64,000 bases of DNA, taken from Pararhizobium_B sp963760965. Lineage in GTDB: Bacteria > Pseudomonadota > Alphaproteobacteria > Rhizobiales > Rhizobiaceae. Under the pieces are notes generated by a model that had not been told where the DNA came from, ran no database searches, and saw only the letters and a list, made by a program, of their open reading frames with translations. The stretch is from assembly GCA_963760965.1 (NCBI GenBank), contig CAVXEW010000009.1, positions 248,001 through 312,000 on the forward strand, written 5' to 3'. A program made the position numbers and the translations under genes. This document shows, in pieces, positions 54,033 to 62,794 of this stretch; position 1 is the first letter of the stretch, and the number at the start of each line of letters is the position of its first letter.

Positions 54033-54933
54033 CGAACAGTCCCTTTGGTCGGATCAGCAGAACGACGGCCATCAGAAGATAGATTCCCATGGAGGACAGG
54101 CCGGCACCCAGCGCATCCGCCTGCGAACCCGCGATGATCTGGCGGAAGAGACCGGGGAGATAGGCCTGGAGGAGCGTATCGACCACGCCGAGCAAAAGGC
54201 TCGCATAGAAGGCGCCGCGGATGGAGCCGACGCCGCCGACCACCACCACCACGAAGGTCGTGATCAGGATCTGTTCGCCCATGCCGACCTGCACGGCCAG
54301 CACCGGCCCGGTCATGAAACCGGCAAGGCCGGCAAGCAGGGCTCCGATTCCGAACACGACCGTGTATAGCATCCGGATGTCGACACCGAGCGCGCGGACC
54401 ATTTCGCGGTTCGTCGAACCGGCGCGCACCAGCATGCCGAGCCGCGTCCTGTTGATGAGCAGATAGAGCCCGGCCGCAACGAGAAGCCCGACGACGATGA
54501 TCAACAGGCGATAGAGCGGGTAGAAGAGCCCTGGCAGGAGCTCCACCGAGCCATTGAGGTTCGAGGGCATGACAGCATAGAGCGGCTGCCTGCCGAAGAT
54601 CATCGTCACCAGCTGGTTGAAGATCAGTATCAGCGCGAAGGTCGCCAGCACCTGGTCGAGATGGTCGCGTTCATAGAGCCGCCGCACGACGAGAAACTCG
54701 ATCGCGACGCCGGCCAGAGCCGCTGCCGCAAGGGCTGCCGGAAGACCGATATAGAATGATCCGGTGAGGCTTCCGACATAGGTGCCGGCATATGCGCCGA
54801 TCATGTAGATCGAGCCGTGCGCGAGATTGATGATCCCCATTATGCCGAAGATCAGCGTCAGCCCGGCAGCCAGCAGGAAAAGCATGACGCCGTACTGCAG
54901 GCCATTCAGGAATTGCTCGAGGAATAGCGCCAT
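54019..54933 (-). CDS. Liv-type ABC transporter permease (LivH family)
   Basis: Permease of 304 residues with the LivH N-terminus FLNGLQYGVMLFLLAAGLTL, GIMGIINLAHGSIYM and the late GGVGSIRGAFYASLLLG. ATG at 54933 has GGAGAG about ten bases upstream and is preferred over the TTG at 54960. It follows the binding-protein gene after a strong hairpin. Confidence 0.9.
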   Translation of the reverse strand: MALFLEQFLNGLQYGVMLFLLAAGLTLIFGIMGIINLAHGSIYMIGAYAGTYVGSLTGSFYIGLPAALAAAALAGVAIEFLVVRRLYERDHLDQVLATFALILIFNQLVTMIFGRQPLYAVMPSNLNGSVELLPGLFYPLYRLLIIVVGLLVAAGLYLLINRTRLGMLVRAGSTNREMVRALGVDIRMLYTVVFGIGALLAGLAGFMTGPVLAVQVGMGEQILITTFVVVVVGGVGSIRGAFYASLLLGVVDTLLQAYLPGLFRQIIAGSQADALGAGLSSMGIYLLMAVVLLIRPKGLFVANN

Positions 54934-54966
54934 CGCAACAATGCTCTCCGCTGCCCGCAATGCAGG

Positions 54967-54992
54967 CCGGGCGCGCCATGAGGCGCGCCCGG
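54967..54992 (-). terminator. Intercistronic hairpin after the Liv binding-protein gene
   Basis: Perfect 11-base stem CCGGGCGCGCC/GGCGCGCCCGG with a four-base loop, 11 bases after the binding-protein stop on the minus strand. No T run. It is the fourth hairpin in this window in the same place between a binding-protein gene and its permease. Confidence 0.65.
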
Positions 54993-55003
54993 TCGCCGGA
55001 ACG

Positions 55004-56173
55004 CTACATCTTGCAATCCTTCGAATAGGCGTCGCCGCGATCCTCGTAGATCTTGCCGACTGTCTTGAGCTTCGCGCCGTTGTCGCCCTTCACCACATCC
55101 AGCTCGTACCATGTCTGGATCGGGTTCTGGTTCGGTCCGAAGGCGAACTTTCCGCGCACGGACTTGAAGTCCGCCTTGCGGAGGGCCTCGCGGAACGCGT
55201 CGGCATTCGAGACGTCGCCGCCGGTCGCCTTGAGCGCCGAGGCGATGGCCAGCGCCGTGTCGTAGCCCTGGCTTGCATAGGTGGTGATCGGCCGGTCATA
55301 CGTCTTCTTCCAGTCCGCGACGAACTTCTTGTTCGCCTCGTTGTCGAAGTCGCTGTTCCAGTGCGAGGCGACACGCACGCCGATGGCCGCGTCGCCGAGA
55401 GCCTTCAGGATGACACCGTCCATCGACGGCTCGGCGACGACCATCGGGATCTTCCCGAGAAGGCCCGCCTGCTGGTACTGCCGCATGAACGCGATGCCCA
55501 TGCCGCCGGGCTCGAACTGGAATACCGCATCCGGCTTGGCGGCGCGGATCTTCGCCATGGCCGAGGCAAAATCGGTCTGGCCGAGACTGGTGTAGATCTC
55601 GTCGACGATCTTGCCCTTGAAGGTCCGCTTGAAGCCGGCGAGCGCGTCCTTCCCGGCCTGGTAGTTCGGGGCGAGGATGACGGCGCTCTTGTAGCCCAGA
55701 TTGTTCGCGTACTGGCCTGCCGCCTCGTGCAGCGCGTCGTTCTGCCAGGAGACCACGAAGTAGTTCTTGTTGCAGTCCCTGCCGGCGAAGTTCGAGGGGG
55801 CTGCGTTCGGGCTGATGTAGAAGGCGCCGGCATCGATGATCTCAGGCACGGCCGCCTCGGCCACGTTGGAAAACACGATGCCCGTGAACAGCTTGATGCC
55901 GTCGTCCGAGAGCATCTTGTCGGCGATCTGCTTGCCGTTGCCCGGCTTCAGGCCGTCGTCCTCGACCTTGATGTCCACAGGCACTCCGCCCAGCTTGCCG
56001 TCCTCGACCGCCAGCTTGAAGCCGTCGCGGATATCCTGTCCCAGATAGCCGGCCGGCCCCGAGAGCGTCGTGATCATGCCGATCTTCACGGCGTCGGCAG
56101 CGGAGGCGCTCGACGCGGCGAGGCCCGCCGCCAGTGCGGCGGCCAGAAAAAGTTTGGTCATCATCTTCCCCAT
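55004..56173 (-). CDS. Branched-chain amino acid-type ABC transporter substrate-binding protein (LivK-like)
   Basis: Periplasmic binding protein of 389 residues with a signal peptide ending near SASAAD. The type I fold is shown by VKIGMITTLSGPAGYLGQDI and the ligand-binding AVILAPNYQAGKDALAGFKR. ATG at 56173 follows GGGAG; ATG at 56164 is an alternative. Proteins of this subfamily often bind aromatic or other organic acids. It heads the second Liv set and lies 70 bases after the 3-hydroxyanthranilate dioxygenase gene. Confidence 0.88.
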   Translation of the reverse strand: MGKMMTKLFLAAALAAGLAASSASAADAVKIGMITTLSGPAGYLGQDIRDGFKLAVEDGKLGGVPVDIKVEDDGLKPGNGKQIADKMLSDDGIKLFTGIVFSNVAEAAVPEIIDAGAFYISPNAAPSNFAGRDCNKNYFVVSWQNDALHEAAGQYANNLGYKSAVILAPNYQAGKDALAGFKRTFKGKIVDEIYTSLGQTDFASAMAKIRAAKPDAVFQFEPGGMGIAFMRQYQQAGLLGKIPMVVAEPSMDGVILKALGDAAIGVRVASHWNSDFDNEANKKFVADWKKTYDRPITTYASQGYDTALAIASALKATGGDVSNADAFREALRKADFKSVRGKFAFGPNQNPIQTWYELDVVKGDNGAKLKTVGKIYEDRGDAYSKDCKM

Positions 56174-56243
56174 GTTCTCCCTCTTGAGCGCGTCCATTCC
56201 GGACGCGGTGCGTGGTTCTTGTCCCGTTGCCCCGTTTCTGCCG

Positions 56244-56795
56244 TCAGATCCTCACCCAGCCGTCCGGTGGCGACTTGCCGGGATGGACGGTTCCGCAATT
56301 CGGACAGGTCCGAGCCTTCTCGTCGTCGTAAAAAGCCTGATAGATCGGCGGCAGGTCCTTGACGATGCTCTTCAATTTCACCTCCACCCGCTTGACCAGA
56401 GCCTGGCATTCGAAGCAATACCACTCGAACGCGTCGAGTTCGTCGGCCTGGCGCTTCGGCTCTATGACGAGCCCGACCGAGCCTTCCTGCGGTCGCTGCG
56501 GGGAATGGCGCACATGCGGGGGCAGCAGGAATATGTCGCCCTCGCGGATGGGGACATCGTAAAAGTCCCCGTTGTCGACGAGCTTCAGCACCATGTCGCC
56601 GCGCAGCTGGTAGAAGAACTCCTCGACCGGGTCGTCGTGATAGTCGGTTCGCTTGTTGGGTCCGCCGACTACCGTCACCATCATGTCGGCATCCTCCCAG
56701 ATCTGCTGGTTGCCGACCGGCGGCTTCAGCAAGTGCGCATGTTCGTCGATCCACTTCATGAAGTTGAACGCCGAAAGCCGTCTTTCGCCTGCCAT
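56244..56795 (-). CDS. 3-hydroxyanthranilate 3,4-dioxygenase
   Basis: Non-heme iron ring-cleavage dioxygenase of the cupin fold, 183 residues, the normal bacterial length. It opens 3-hydroxyanthranilate to 2-amino-3-carboxymuconate semialdehyde. The iron ligands are in YHDDPVEEFFYQ (His and Glu, about 51-62) and in PPHVRHSPQRP. The C-terminal rubredoxin-like iron site of the bacterial enzyme is present (CFEC and CPNC). AGGAGG lies before the ATG at 56795. It is the kynurenine-pathway enzyme; no 3-hydroxylase gene is seen in the window. Confidence 0.92.
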   Translation of the reverse strand: MAGERRLSAFNFMKWIDEHAHLLKPPVGNQQIWEDADMMVTVVGGPNKRTDYHDDPVEEFFYQLRGDMVLKLVDNGDFYDVPIREGDIFLLPPHVRHSPQRPQEGSVGLVIEPKRQADELDAFEWYCFECQALVKRVEVKLKSIVKDLPPIYQAFYDDEKARTCPNCGTVHPGKSPPDGWVRI

Positions 56796-56860
56796 GCCTA
56801 GTCTCCTCCTGTTCCGGAACGTTGCAGTATCAGAGCACCTTAGCAAGACCTCATCTTGTG

Positions 56861-57814
56861 TTATCCAGACAGGCCGCAAGCTTCGAAAGCGGCACGCGTG
56901 GCGCGTTTCTCGTCTTCCGTCAGCTGAAGCAGCGGCGCCCGCACCGGACCGCCGACCTGATGAAGGAGTTCCTGCCAGTACTTCTGATGCGCCTGCGGCT
57001 TTTCTGCCGGCCGCGTCTCGCGCAGCGCCCGGCGCACCGGCTCCAGACTGTCCCGGACAGCCTTTGCTCTCTCCGCCTCACCCTTCCGGGCGAGCTCGGT
57101 GTACTCCCGCATGCGAAGGTCCTTCGGCGTCTGGAGCAGGAAGGGCGGCGTCGAGCAGAGATAGAGCTGCCAGCCCAGTTCGAGGACATTGTCGAGCCAC
57201 TCTTCCTCCGATGCCGTGCTCACCTGGATGCGGTCGCTCGCAAGCCTCGTCAGCTCGCAATACATGGCGCGCGGAACGGAATACTTGATCGCCACCACGT
57301 TTTCGATGTCAGCCAGACGGTTGCACAGCTCCGGGCTCATCAGATAGCCGCTGTCCGGATGGCTCCAGAGCGCGATGCCGATATCGACGGCCTCGGCGAT
57401 CGTCCGGTAGTAGTTGACCAGCGTCTCGTCCTGCCGCTTGAGGAAATGCAGCAGCGGCGCATGCACCACGATGTAGTCGGCGCCCACCTTCTCGGCATGG
57501 CGTGCAAGATCGATCACCACGTCCATGTTCTGGTCCGAGCACGACATGATCGTCTGTCCGCGCCCGGCGGCGGCCTCCGCCGCAAGTTCGAAGTTGCGCT
57601 TGCGTTCCTCCACCGACATCGAGAAGAACTCGCCCTGCTTGCCGCAGACGAACAGACCGTCGATCTTCAGCTCGTCGAGCCAATGCCGGATGTTCTCGCG
57701 AAAGCCGTCCTCGTCGACGGCTCCCGTCGGAGTGAACGGCGTCAGCGTCGCCGCCCAGATCCCTTTCATGTGGTCGCGGGCGTGAGCCTTGGCGTCTTTT
57801 TTCGCGTATTTCAT
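56861..57814 (-). CDS. Dihydrodipicolinate synthase/N-acetylneuraminate lyase family aldolase
   Basis: Schiff-base aldolase of 317 residues. The barrel starts with KGIWAATLTPFTPTGAVDED, and the Schiff-base lysine is in VVAIKYSVPRA (near 170). The pair of tyrosines typical of true DapA is only partly kept (VHAPLLHFLKRQDETLVNYY), so lysine synthesis is unlikely. Family members cleave or form 2-oxoacids, including hydratase-aldolases of aromatic pathways. It overlaps the molybdenum hydroxylase gene (ATGA) and precedes the dioxygenase gene by 65 bases. Substrate unknown. Confidence 0.82.
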   Translation of the reverse strand: MKYAKKDAKAHARDHMKGIWAATLTPFTPTGAVDEDGFRENIRHWLDELKIDGLFVCGKQGEFFSMSVEERKRNFELAAEAAAGRGQTIMSCSDQNMDVVIDLARHAEKVGADYIVVHAPLLHFLKRQDETLVNYYRTIAEAVDIGIALWSHPDSGYLMSPELCNRLADIENVVAIKYSVPRAMYCELTRLASDRIQVSTASEEEWLDNVLELGWQLYLCSTPPFLLQTPKDLRMREYTELARKGEAERAKAVRDSLEPVRRALRETRPAEKPQAHQKYWQELLHQVGGPVRAPLLQLTEDEKRATRAAFEACGLSG

Positions 57815-60093
57815 ACCGATTTCGTTCCTTGCGCCTGCTTTGCGTCGTTTATCGCCTGCCATATCCGACTGCTGGTGAAGGGCATCTGGACATCTTGCAC
57901 GCCGAGCGGCCTGAGCGCATCGCGGACGGCATTGGCGATCGCCGCAGGAATGCCGATGCAACCCGCCTCGCCCACTCCCTTCGCCCCCAGCTCGTTCATC
58001 GGCGATGGCGTCTCCAGCCTTTCGGTCCGCAGGTTCGGGACGTCGCCCGCACGCGGCACGGCATAGTCCATCAGCGAGCCGGTCAGGAGCTGGCCCTCTG
58101 CGTCATAGACGATGCGCTCCATCATCGCCTCGCCGAAGCCCTGTGCCATGCCGCCAGTCAATTGCCCCTCGACAAGCATCGGATTGACAACCAACCCGGC
58201 ATCGTCGACCCAGAAGAGGCGTTCGATCGCCGTCTCGCCCGTGTCCGCGTCGATGGAAAGAAACGCGAGACAGGCTCCGCTGCTCCAGGCCTCGCCCGCC
58301 GCTTCATATGTGACGGAGGCCTTCAGCAGCAGGCCCCGCTCGTCCGGCGCGCGAGACTTGGCCAGCCGCTCCGCCAATCCGCGCCAGTCTGTCCAAGCGC
58401 CGCCCGCGCCATCCGACCACGCCCCCCCATCGCCGAAATGAACGCGCGGCAAAGGAGCCTGCAGGCACTCTGCCGCAACCGGACGAAGTTTCTCGATAAA
58501 CGCGGCGCAGGCCTTGCGCACCGCGCTTCCGCCGATCGCGGTGCTTCTGCTGGCAAGCGCTCCTACGCCGAAGGCGGACTGGCCGGTATCGCCCTGCCTG
58601 ACGCGAACCTGCGCCGGGGGCACGCCGAGCGCGTCGGCCACGATTTGCGCGAAGGTGGTCTCCCTGCCCTGCCCCTGTGCCGTCGAGCCGGTGACGAGCT
58701 CGATCCCGCCGTCGTCCGCAAGCGAGATCTCCGCGCTCTCCGAGCCTCTTCCGCACGGCTCGACGTAGAGTGCCACGCCCATGCCCACGATCCCGCCCTC
58801 GCGCCGGCGCGCATCCTGCTCGCGTCGCAGCGCTGCGTATTCGCCTGCTTGCTCGAGCCGGTCGAGAAGCTCGTGGAAACAGCCGGAATCGAGGATTTCC
58901 CCCGTCGGCGTCTCGAAGGGCAGTGCATTCCGCGTCAGAAGGTTGCGCCGGCGAAGTTCGAGTGGATCGAGCGACAGGGCATGTGCTGCCTCGTCCATCA
59001 GCCGCTCCATCAGCATGGCCGCCTCCGGCCTCCCCGCCCCGCGATAGATGCCGACCGGCGCGTGCGGAGTCGGCACCGCGCTGACCGAAATGTCGACCGC
59101 GCCGACGCGGTAGGGACCGGGCAGGATCCGCCCTGCGTTGCGCGCAGGAACTGCCGCGCTGTAGGGCATCCAGTGGCCCAGCGTGAAACGCAGGTCCGCT
59201 TCCAGGGCCTGCAGCACGCCTTCCTGCGTGAGAACCGCCCTGGCCCTCCCCGACGCGCCACGACCATGACTGCCCGCCATGAATTCCTCGCTGCGGCTGG
59301 CGCGCCAGCGCACGGTCGCGTCGAGTCGCAGCGCTGCCCACGCGACCAGTGCCTCGTCAGGATAGAGAGACGACTTTCCACCGAAGGCACCGCCGACATC
59401 CGGTGCCACGACGCGAATGGCTTCCTGCGGCAGCCCCAGGATCCGCGAAAGGTCGGTGCGCACCCTGAACGGCACTTGCGTCGACAGCCAGACAGTGAGG
59501 CGGCCATCATCCGCCGCCGCCACGACCGAACGCGGCTCCAGGGCCATCGGCGCGACGAGCGCGTGGTCGACGGCCGCAGCGACCGTTTGCGCAGTCTCGC
59601 CGAAGGCCCCGGCCGCGTCGCCCGCGGCCCATCGATGAGCGACGGCCGTCGCCGCCCCCCTCGATCCATCGTCTTCCCCCACGTCGAGTATTGCCAGTTC
59701 GGCTGCGTCGGCAGCGATGTCCGCCGATCGTGCCACCACCACCGCAACGGGCTGCCCGACTGCCTGGACATGCTCCGCGGCGAGGAAGGGCATCGGCCGC
59801 GGGTCCAGCATGTCGACGAGACCGTTCACCATCGACTCGCCCAGATTGCCTATGTCCTCGGCCGAAAAGGCGGCAACGACGCCGGGTGTCCCGCGGACCG
59901 GCCCGAGATCGAGCCGAAGGATCCGGCCTCGCGCGAAGGCGCTGCGCACGAAAACCGCGTGGAGAGCGCCGGCGGCCCGAATGTCGTCGACATAGGTTCC
60001 CTGCCCCGTCACGAAGCGGTCGTCCTCGCGCCGCGGTGCGGAGCGGCCGATCCAGGTCGTCTGCCCGGCACCGACGCGGACCCGAGAATCCAT
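57811..60093 (-). CDS. Xanthine dehydrogenase family molybdopterin-binding large subunit
   Basis: Molybdenum hydroxylase large subunit of 760 residues, the CoxL/quinoline-oxidoreductase size class. The first domain starts GRSAPRREDDRFVTGQGTYVDD; the molybdopterin-contact motif GGAFGGKSSLYPDEALVAWA is near 235, and the catalytic-glutamate motif GAKGVGEAGCIGIP is near 718. Such enzymes hydroxylate N-heterocycles or aldehydes with water. The FAD and [2Fe-2S] subunits that normally accompany it are not in the window. ATG at 60093 with a GAGGTG site is preferred. It heads the operon with the aldolase and 3-hydroxyanthranilate dioxygenase genes. Confidence 0.85.
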   Translation of the reverse strand: MDSRVRVGAGQTTWIGRSAPRREDDRFVTGQGTYVDDIRAAGALHAVFVRSAFARGRILRLDLGPVRGTPGVVAAFSAEDIGNLGESMVNGLVDMLDPRPMPFLAAEHVQAVGQPVAVVVARSADIAADAAELAILDVGEDDGSRGAATAVAHRWAAGDAAGAFGETAQTVAAAVDHALVAPMALEPRSVVAAADDGRLTVWLSTQVPFRVRTDLSRILGLPQEAIRVVAPDVGGAFGGKSSLYPDEALVAWAALRLDATVRWRASRSEEFMAGSHGRGASGRARAVLTQEGVLQALEADLRFTLGHWMPYSAAVPARNAGRILPGPYRVGAVDISVSAVPTPHAPVGIYRGAGRPEAAMLMERLMDEAAHALSLDPLELRRRNLLTRNALPFETPTGEILDSGCFHELLDRLEQAGEYAALRREQDARRREGGIVGMGVALYVEPCGRGSESAEISLADDGGIELVTGSTAQGQGRETTFAQIVADALGVPPAQVRVRQGDTGQSAFGVGALASRSTAIGGSAVRKACAAFIEKLRPVAAECLQAPLPRVHFGDGGAWSDGAGGAWTDWRGLAERLAKSRAPDERGLLLKASVTYEAAGEAWSSGACLAFLSIDADTGETAIERLFWVDDAGLVVNPMLVEGQLTGGMAQGFGEAMMERIVYDAEGQLLTGSLMDYAVPRAGDVPNLRTERLETPSPMNELGAKGVGEAGCIGIPAAIANAVRDALRPLGVQDVQMPFTSSRIWQAINDAKQAQGTKSV

Positions 60094-60409
60094 CAGCGAA
60101 CACCTCGTCCGCAAGCGGCCCGCCGAAATCCCTCGAAGGGACGACCGGCGGGATCAGTCCGCCCCTCGGCGGCACCGGTCCTCGCTGCACTGCCGGCAGT
60201 CGCAGCCCTGAACGGCGCAAGCACGGGTTCAGCGGCACCGGCATGGCTCTCCAATGTCATCCGACCCTTTCCCGTCCGGCCCGCCGGTATTTCCCGGCGG
60301 CTGCAGGAAAGGGTGACGGATCGCGGCGACGGGTAAAGGGAAAACTGCTCCTTCCGCTATTCCGTAAGGGAATACCCAGTCGATCTTCGTTTCCAGGCGC
60401 ACATTCCTG
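60094..60409. other. Intergenic region upstream of the molybdenum hydroxylase operon
   Basis: No gene supported; overlapping open frames are antisense or lack starts. It contains the LysR-type dyad at 60358-60374. The rest is GC-rich. Confidence 0.55.
60358..60374. promoter_or_regulatory. LysR-type operator, TATTCC-N5-GGAATA (copy 1)
   Basis: Perfect 6-base inverted repeat around GTAAG, containing a T-N11-A core. The identical arms recur at 61366-61382, next to the lysR start. This copy lies 265 bases upstream of the molybdenum hydroxylase start. Confidence 0.65.
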
Positions 60410-61351
60410 TCAGATCTCCGCGGCGGACCGGCCGAGGTCCTCGGCCGTTTCGTGAAGGATGCGGGCAAGTTCCCTCGCCGCAGGCGAGAGGCGCGCGCCG
60501 GCGCGCGTCGTGATGCCGATCGGACGCGACGTCGCGTGCAGGCGCACCGGCAAGATGATCGAATGCCCGTGCATTGCTTCACGGCGCGCCACCTGGATCG
60601 GCAGCAGACCGAGATAGTCCGCCTCGACCAGGAGGACGCGGTTTGTCAGGATGGATACGGACTCCACCGTGTGAAGCGGCGCTTCGAGGCCTTCGTGGCG
60701 GAAGGCGACGTCTATCTGGCGGCGCAGGCTCGTTTCCGGAGGCGGCAGGATCCAGTCCCACCCGACGAGGTCCGCAAGAGCGAGATCGCCCCGCCCGGCG
60801 AGTGGATGGCCGCGCCGCGCGACGACGCAGGCGAAGTCGTCCATCAGAACGTCCTGCGTGACGTGCAGCCGCTGCCGGTGCTCGGCAAGCCGGCCTACGA
60901 CCAGGTCGATTTCGCCGGCGCGCAGGGCCGGGATGAGAACGTCGTTTGTAGCCTCGACGATCTTGACCACGACCTTGGGCCGCTCGCGGCGCAGGCGCGC
61001 GATCGACCGCGGCAGCAATTCGGCCGATGCCGACAGCAGCGTGCCGATGGAGACGCGGCCTCCGTTTCCCTCCCTGAGGTCGGCGATATGATCTTCGGCA
61101 TGGCCGATCTGTGCGATAATGAATCGTGCATGCTCGGCCAGGGCCTCGCCGTACATGGTCGGCATGACTCCGCGATTGGTGCGGTCGAAGAGGCGGACCT
61201 GCGCTATGACCTCGATCTCCTGAAGACACTTCGTGACCGCCGACTGGGTCATGTTCAGGCGTTTCGCGGCACGCACGAGATTGCCCTCCTCGATGATCGC
61301 GACGACCATCCGCAGGTGCCGGATCGTCAGGCGACTTGTCAGCATCTTCAT
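60410..61351 (-). CDS. LysR family transcriptional regulator
   Basis: A 313-residue LysR regulator. The N-terminal winged helix includes LVRAAKRLNMTQSAVTKCLQ (about 27-46), followed by the linker helix and the two-lobed substrate-binding domain (VVVKIVEATNDVLIPALRAG). ATG at 61351 follows GAGGTG; a start at 61402 would put the operator inside the coding region. It probably controls the molybdenum hydroxylase operon and the divergent arylformamidase-like gene. Confidence 0.9.
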   Translation of the reverse strand: MKMLTSRLTIRHLRMVVAIIEEGNLVRAAKRLNMTQSAVTKCLQEIEVIAQVRLFDRTNRGVMPTMYGEALAEHARFIIAQIGHAEDHIADLREGNGGRVSIGTLLSASAELLPRSIARLRRERPKVVVKIVEATNDVLIPALRAGEIDLVVGRLAEHRQRLHVTQDVLMDDFACVVARRGHPLAGRGDLALADLVGWDWILPPPETSLRRQIDVAFRHEGLEAPLHTVESVSILTNRVLLVEADYLGLLPIQVARREAMHGHSIILPVRLHATSRPIGITTRAGARLSPAARELARILHETAEDLGRSAAEI

Positions 61352-61365
61352 GGCGGGCACCTCGC

Positions 61366-61382
61366 TATTCCTGCCTGGAATA
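61366..61382. promoter_or_regulatory. LysR-type operator, TATTCC-N5-GGAATA (copy 2)
   Basis: Perfect inverted repeat around TGCCT, extended to GCTATTCC/GGAATAGC. It lies 14 bases upstream of the lysR start and 127 bases upstream of the divergent hydrolase start, as expected for an autoregulated LysR pair. Confidence 0.68.
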
Positions 61383-61509
61383 GCAAATTCCATTTTATTC
61401 ACTTGTCATCATGACTGATAGATGAAAACCCGGATCAGGAAAAGCGGGCCGCGCGACGGCGCCGGTGCGAAATGACGGCGGCACCCGCGCCGAAGGAGGA
61501 ACAAGCGCG

Positions 61510-62388
61510 ATGATCGATCTGGCAGCCGAGGGAACCTGGCCGCAGGACAGGCTGGACCGCGACTACACGGCACGGGCCTCCGTCTCGGCGGAGGTCTTCG
61601 ACGCGACCATGGCCACCTATCGGTCGCTCTCCGACGTTGCGCGGGAGTCGGCGGCAAGCTTCCTCGACGTTTGCTACGACGCCGAAAGCGGACAGGCGCT
61701 TGACATCTTCGGGGCCGGCGACGGACCTCGCCCCCTTTTCGTCTTCCTGCACGGCGGCTACTGGCGCGCCCTTTCCAGGCGCGATTCCGCCTTCATGGCC
61801 CCGGCCCTGTCCGAGCACGGCATCATGACCGCGGCGGTCGACTACCGCCTGGCCCCGGAGGCGACACTGGCGGAAATCGTGCGGGAGGTTCGCGCTGCGG
61901 TCGCCTTTCTCTGGCGAAACGCTGCCGACTATCGGATCGACCGTTCGCGCATCTTCGTCGGCGGCAGCTCCGCTGGCGCGCACCTGACGGGGATGGTGCT
62001 CGCGGACGGCTGGCACAAGAACTTCGGCGCGCCCCCCGACATTGTGCGCGGTGCCCTGCCGGTGAGCGGTCTCTTCCATCTGGCTCCGATCGCCGCCTCC
62101 CACGTGCAGGCATGGATGCGGCTGACGCCGGAGGACGTGAGTGCACTCAGCCCCGCGGAACACATTCCCGCCAGGGGCTGTCCGATCGTCTTGGCCTGGG
62201 CGGGAGGGGAACCTGCAGGCTTCGCGCGCCAGTCGATCGCCTATGCCGATCGCTGGCGCACCGCCGGCCATCCCGTCGAGCTCCTGACGATCGAGGATCG
62301 CCACCACTTCGACGTGATCCTCGACCTCGCCTCCCCCCGGACCCGGTTGACGCGCGCACTGACAGGGCTGATCGGCGCGTCCGGCTGA
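61510..62388 (+). CDS. Arylformamidase-like alpha/beta hydrolase
   Basis: Alpha/beta hydrolase of 292 residues. HGGYWRAL (about 77-84) matches the oxyanion-hole motif of alpha/beta-type kynurenine formamidases; the nucleophile is in GGSSAGAHL (about 155-163), and the histidine is in EDRHHFDVI near the C-terminus. It would hydrolyse N-formylkynurenine or another aryl formamide or ester. ATG at 61510 has GGAGG upstream and is used in place of 61465. It is divergent from lysR, with the operator between them, and the 3-hydroxyanthranilate dioxygenase gene nearby supports a kynurenine-type role. Confidence 0.8.
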   Translation: MIDLAAEGTWPQDRLDRDYTARASVSAEVFDATMATYRSLSDVARESAASFLDVCYDAESGQALDIFGAGDGPRPLFVFLHGGYWRALSRRDSAFMAPALSEHGIMTAAVDYRLAPEATLAEIVREVRAAVAFLWRNAADYRIDRSRIFVGGSSAGAHLTGMVLADGWHKNFGAPPDIVRGALPVSGLFHLAPIAASHVQAWMRLTPEDVSALSPAEHIPARGCPIVLAWAGGEPAGFARQSIAYADRWRTAGHPVELLTIEDRHHFDVILDLASPRTRLTRALTGLIGASG

Positions 62389-62794
62389 TCCCGGAGTCCA
62401 CTGTACCCTCACCGCCGGGCTCCTCCGGCCCGTGCTGCGGGACAGTCCCGTTCCACCGCTGCGCGAAACGTGGCCGGTCTTCACGCCGCCGGGACCAGCG
62501 TCTCGACGCCGTGCCGCTGCATCGCCGCGCCGATCCCGGCAAGACACGGTTCGCACCGTGGATCGACAGTACCGGTTGCGCGAAAGAACGCGACGATCGA
62601 TGGCTCGGGCAACACCAGCATGCGCACCGCACTGCTGCATTCGTTCGAACAGTTCTGCATGGCACGGGGAGCCGACCTTCAAGCCCCACTTGAACAGTGG
62701 TTTTGGAAATGTTGTGGAATGGCAATGGGTTGCTGGTGTCCCTGGAAGTGGTACAGGAGGCGGCCACCGCGCTCTTTCGTTAGTCTGAGGTTTG
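62389..62794. other. Intergenic region without a recognised gene
   Basis: About 400 bases between the hydrolase and the truncated transporter gene. A minus-strand frame of 59 codons (62481-62660) has a protein-like tail but no ribosome-binding site and no family match that I recognise. Local composition from about 62670 to 62760 is less GC-rich than the rest of the window. Confidence 0.45.

Noticed and set aside
57829..60336. Very long open frame (835 codons) antisense to the molybdenum hydroxylase gene; similar long antisense frames at 15459-17882, 6924-8963 and 4902-6479
   Set aside because: They run opposite to genes with clear family motifs and are rich in Arg/Gly/His, the usual result of high GC content at codon third positions.
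62481..62660. Possible 59-codon gene on the minus strand
   Set aside because: No ribosome-binding site, no recognised family and no partner genes; only the amino-acid composition looks protein-like.
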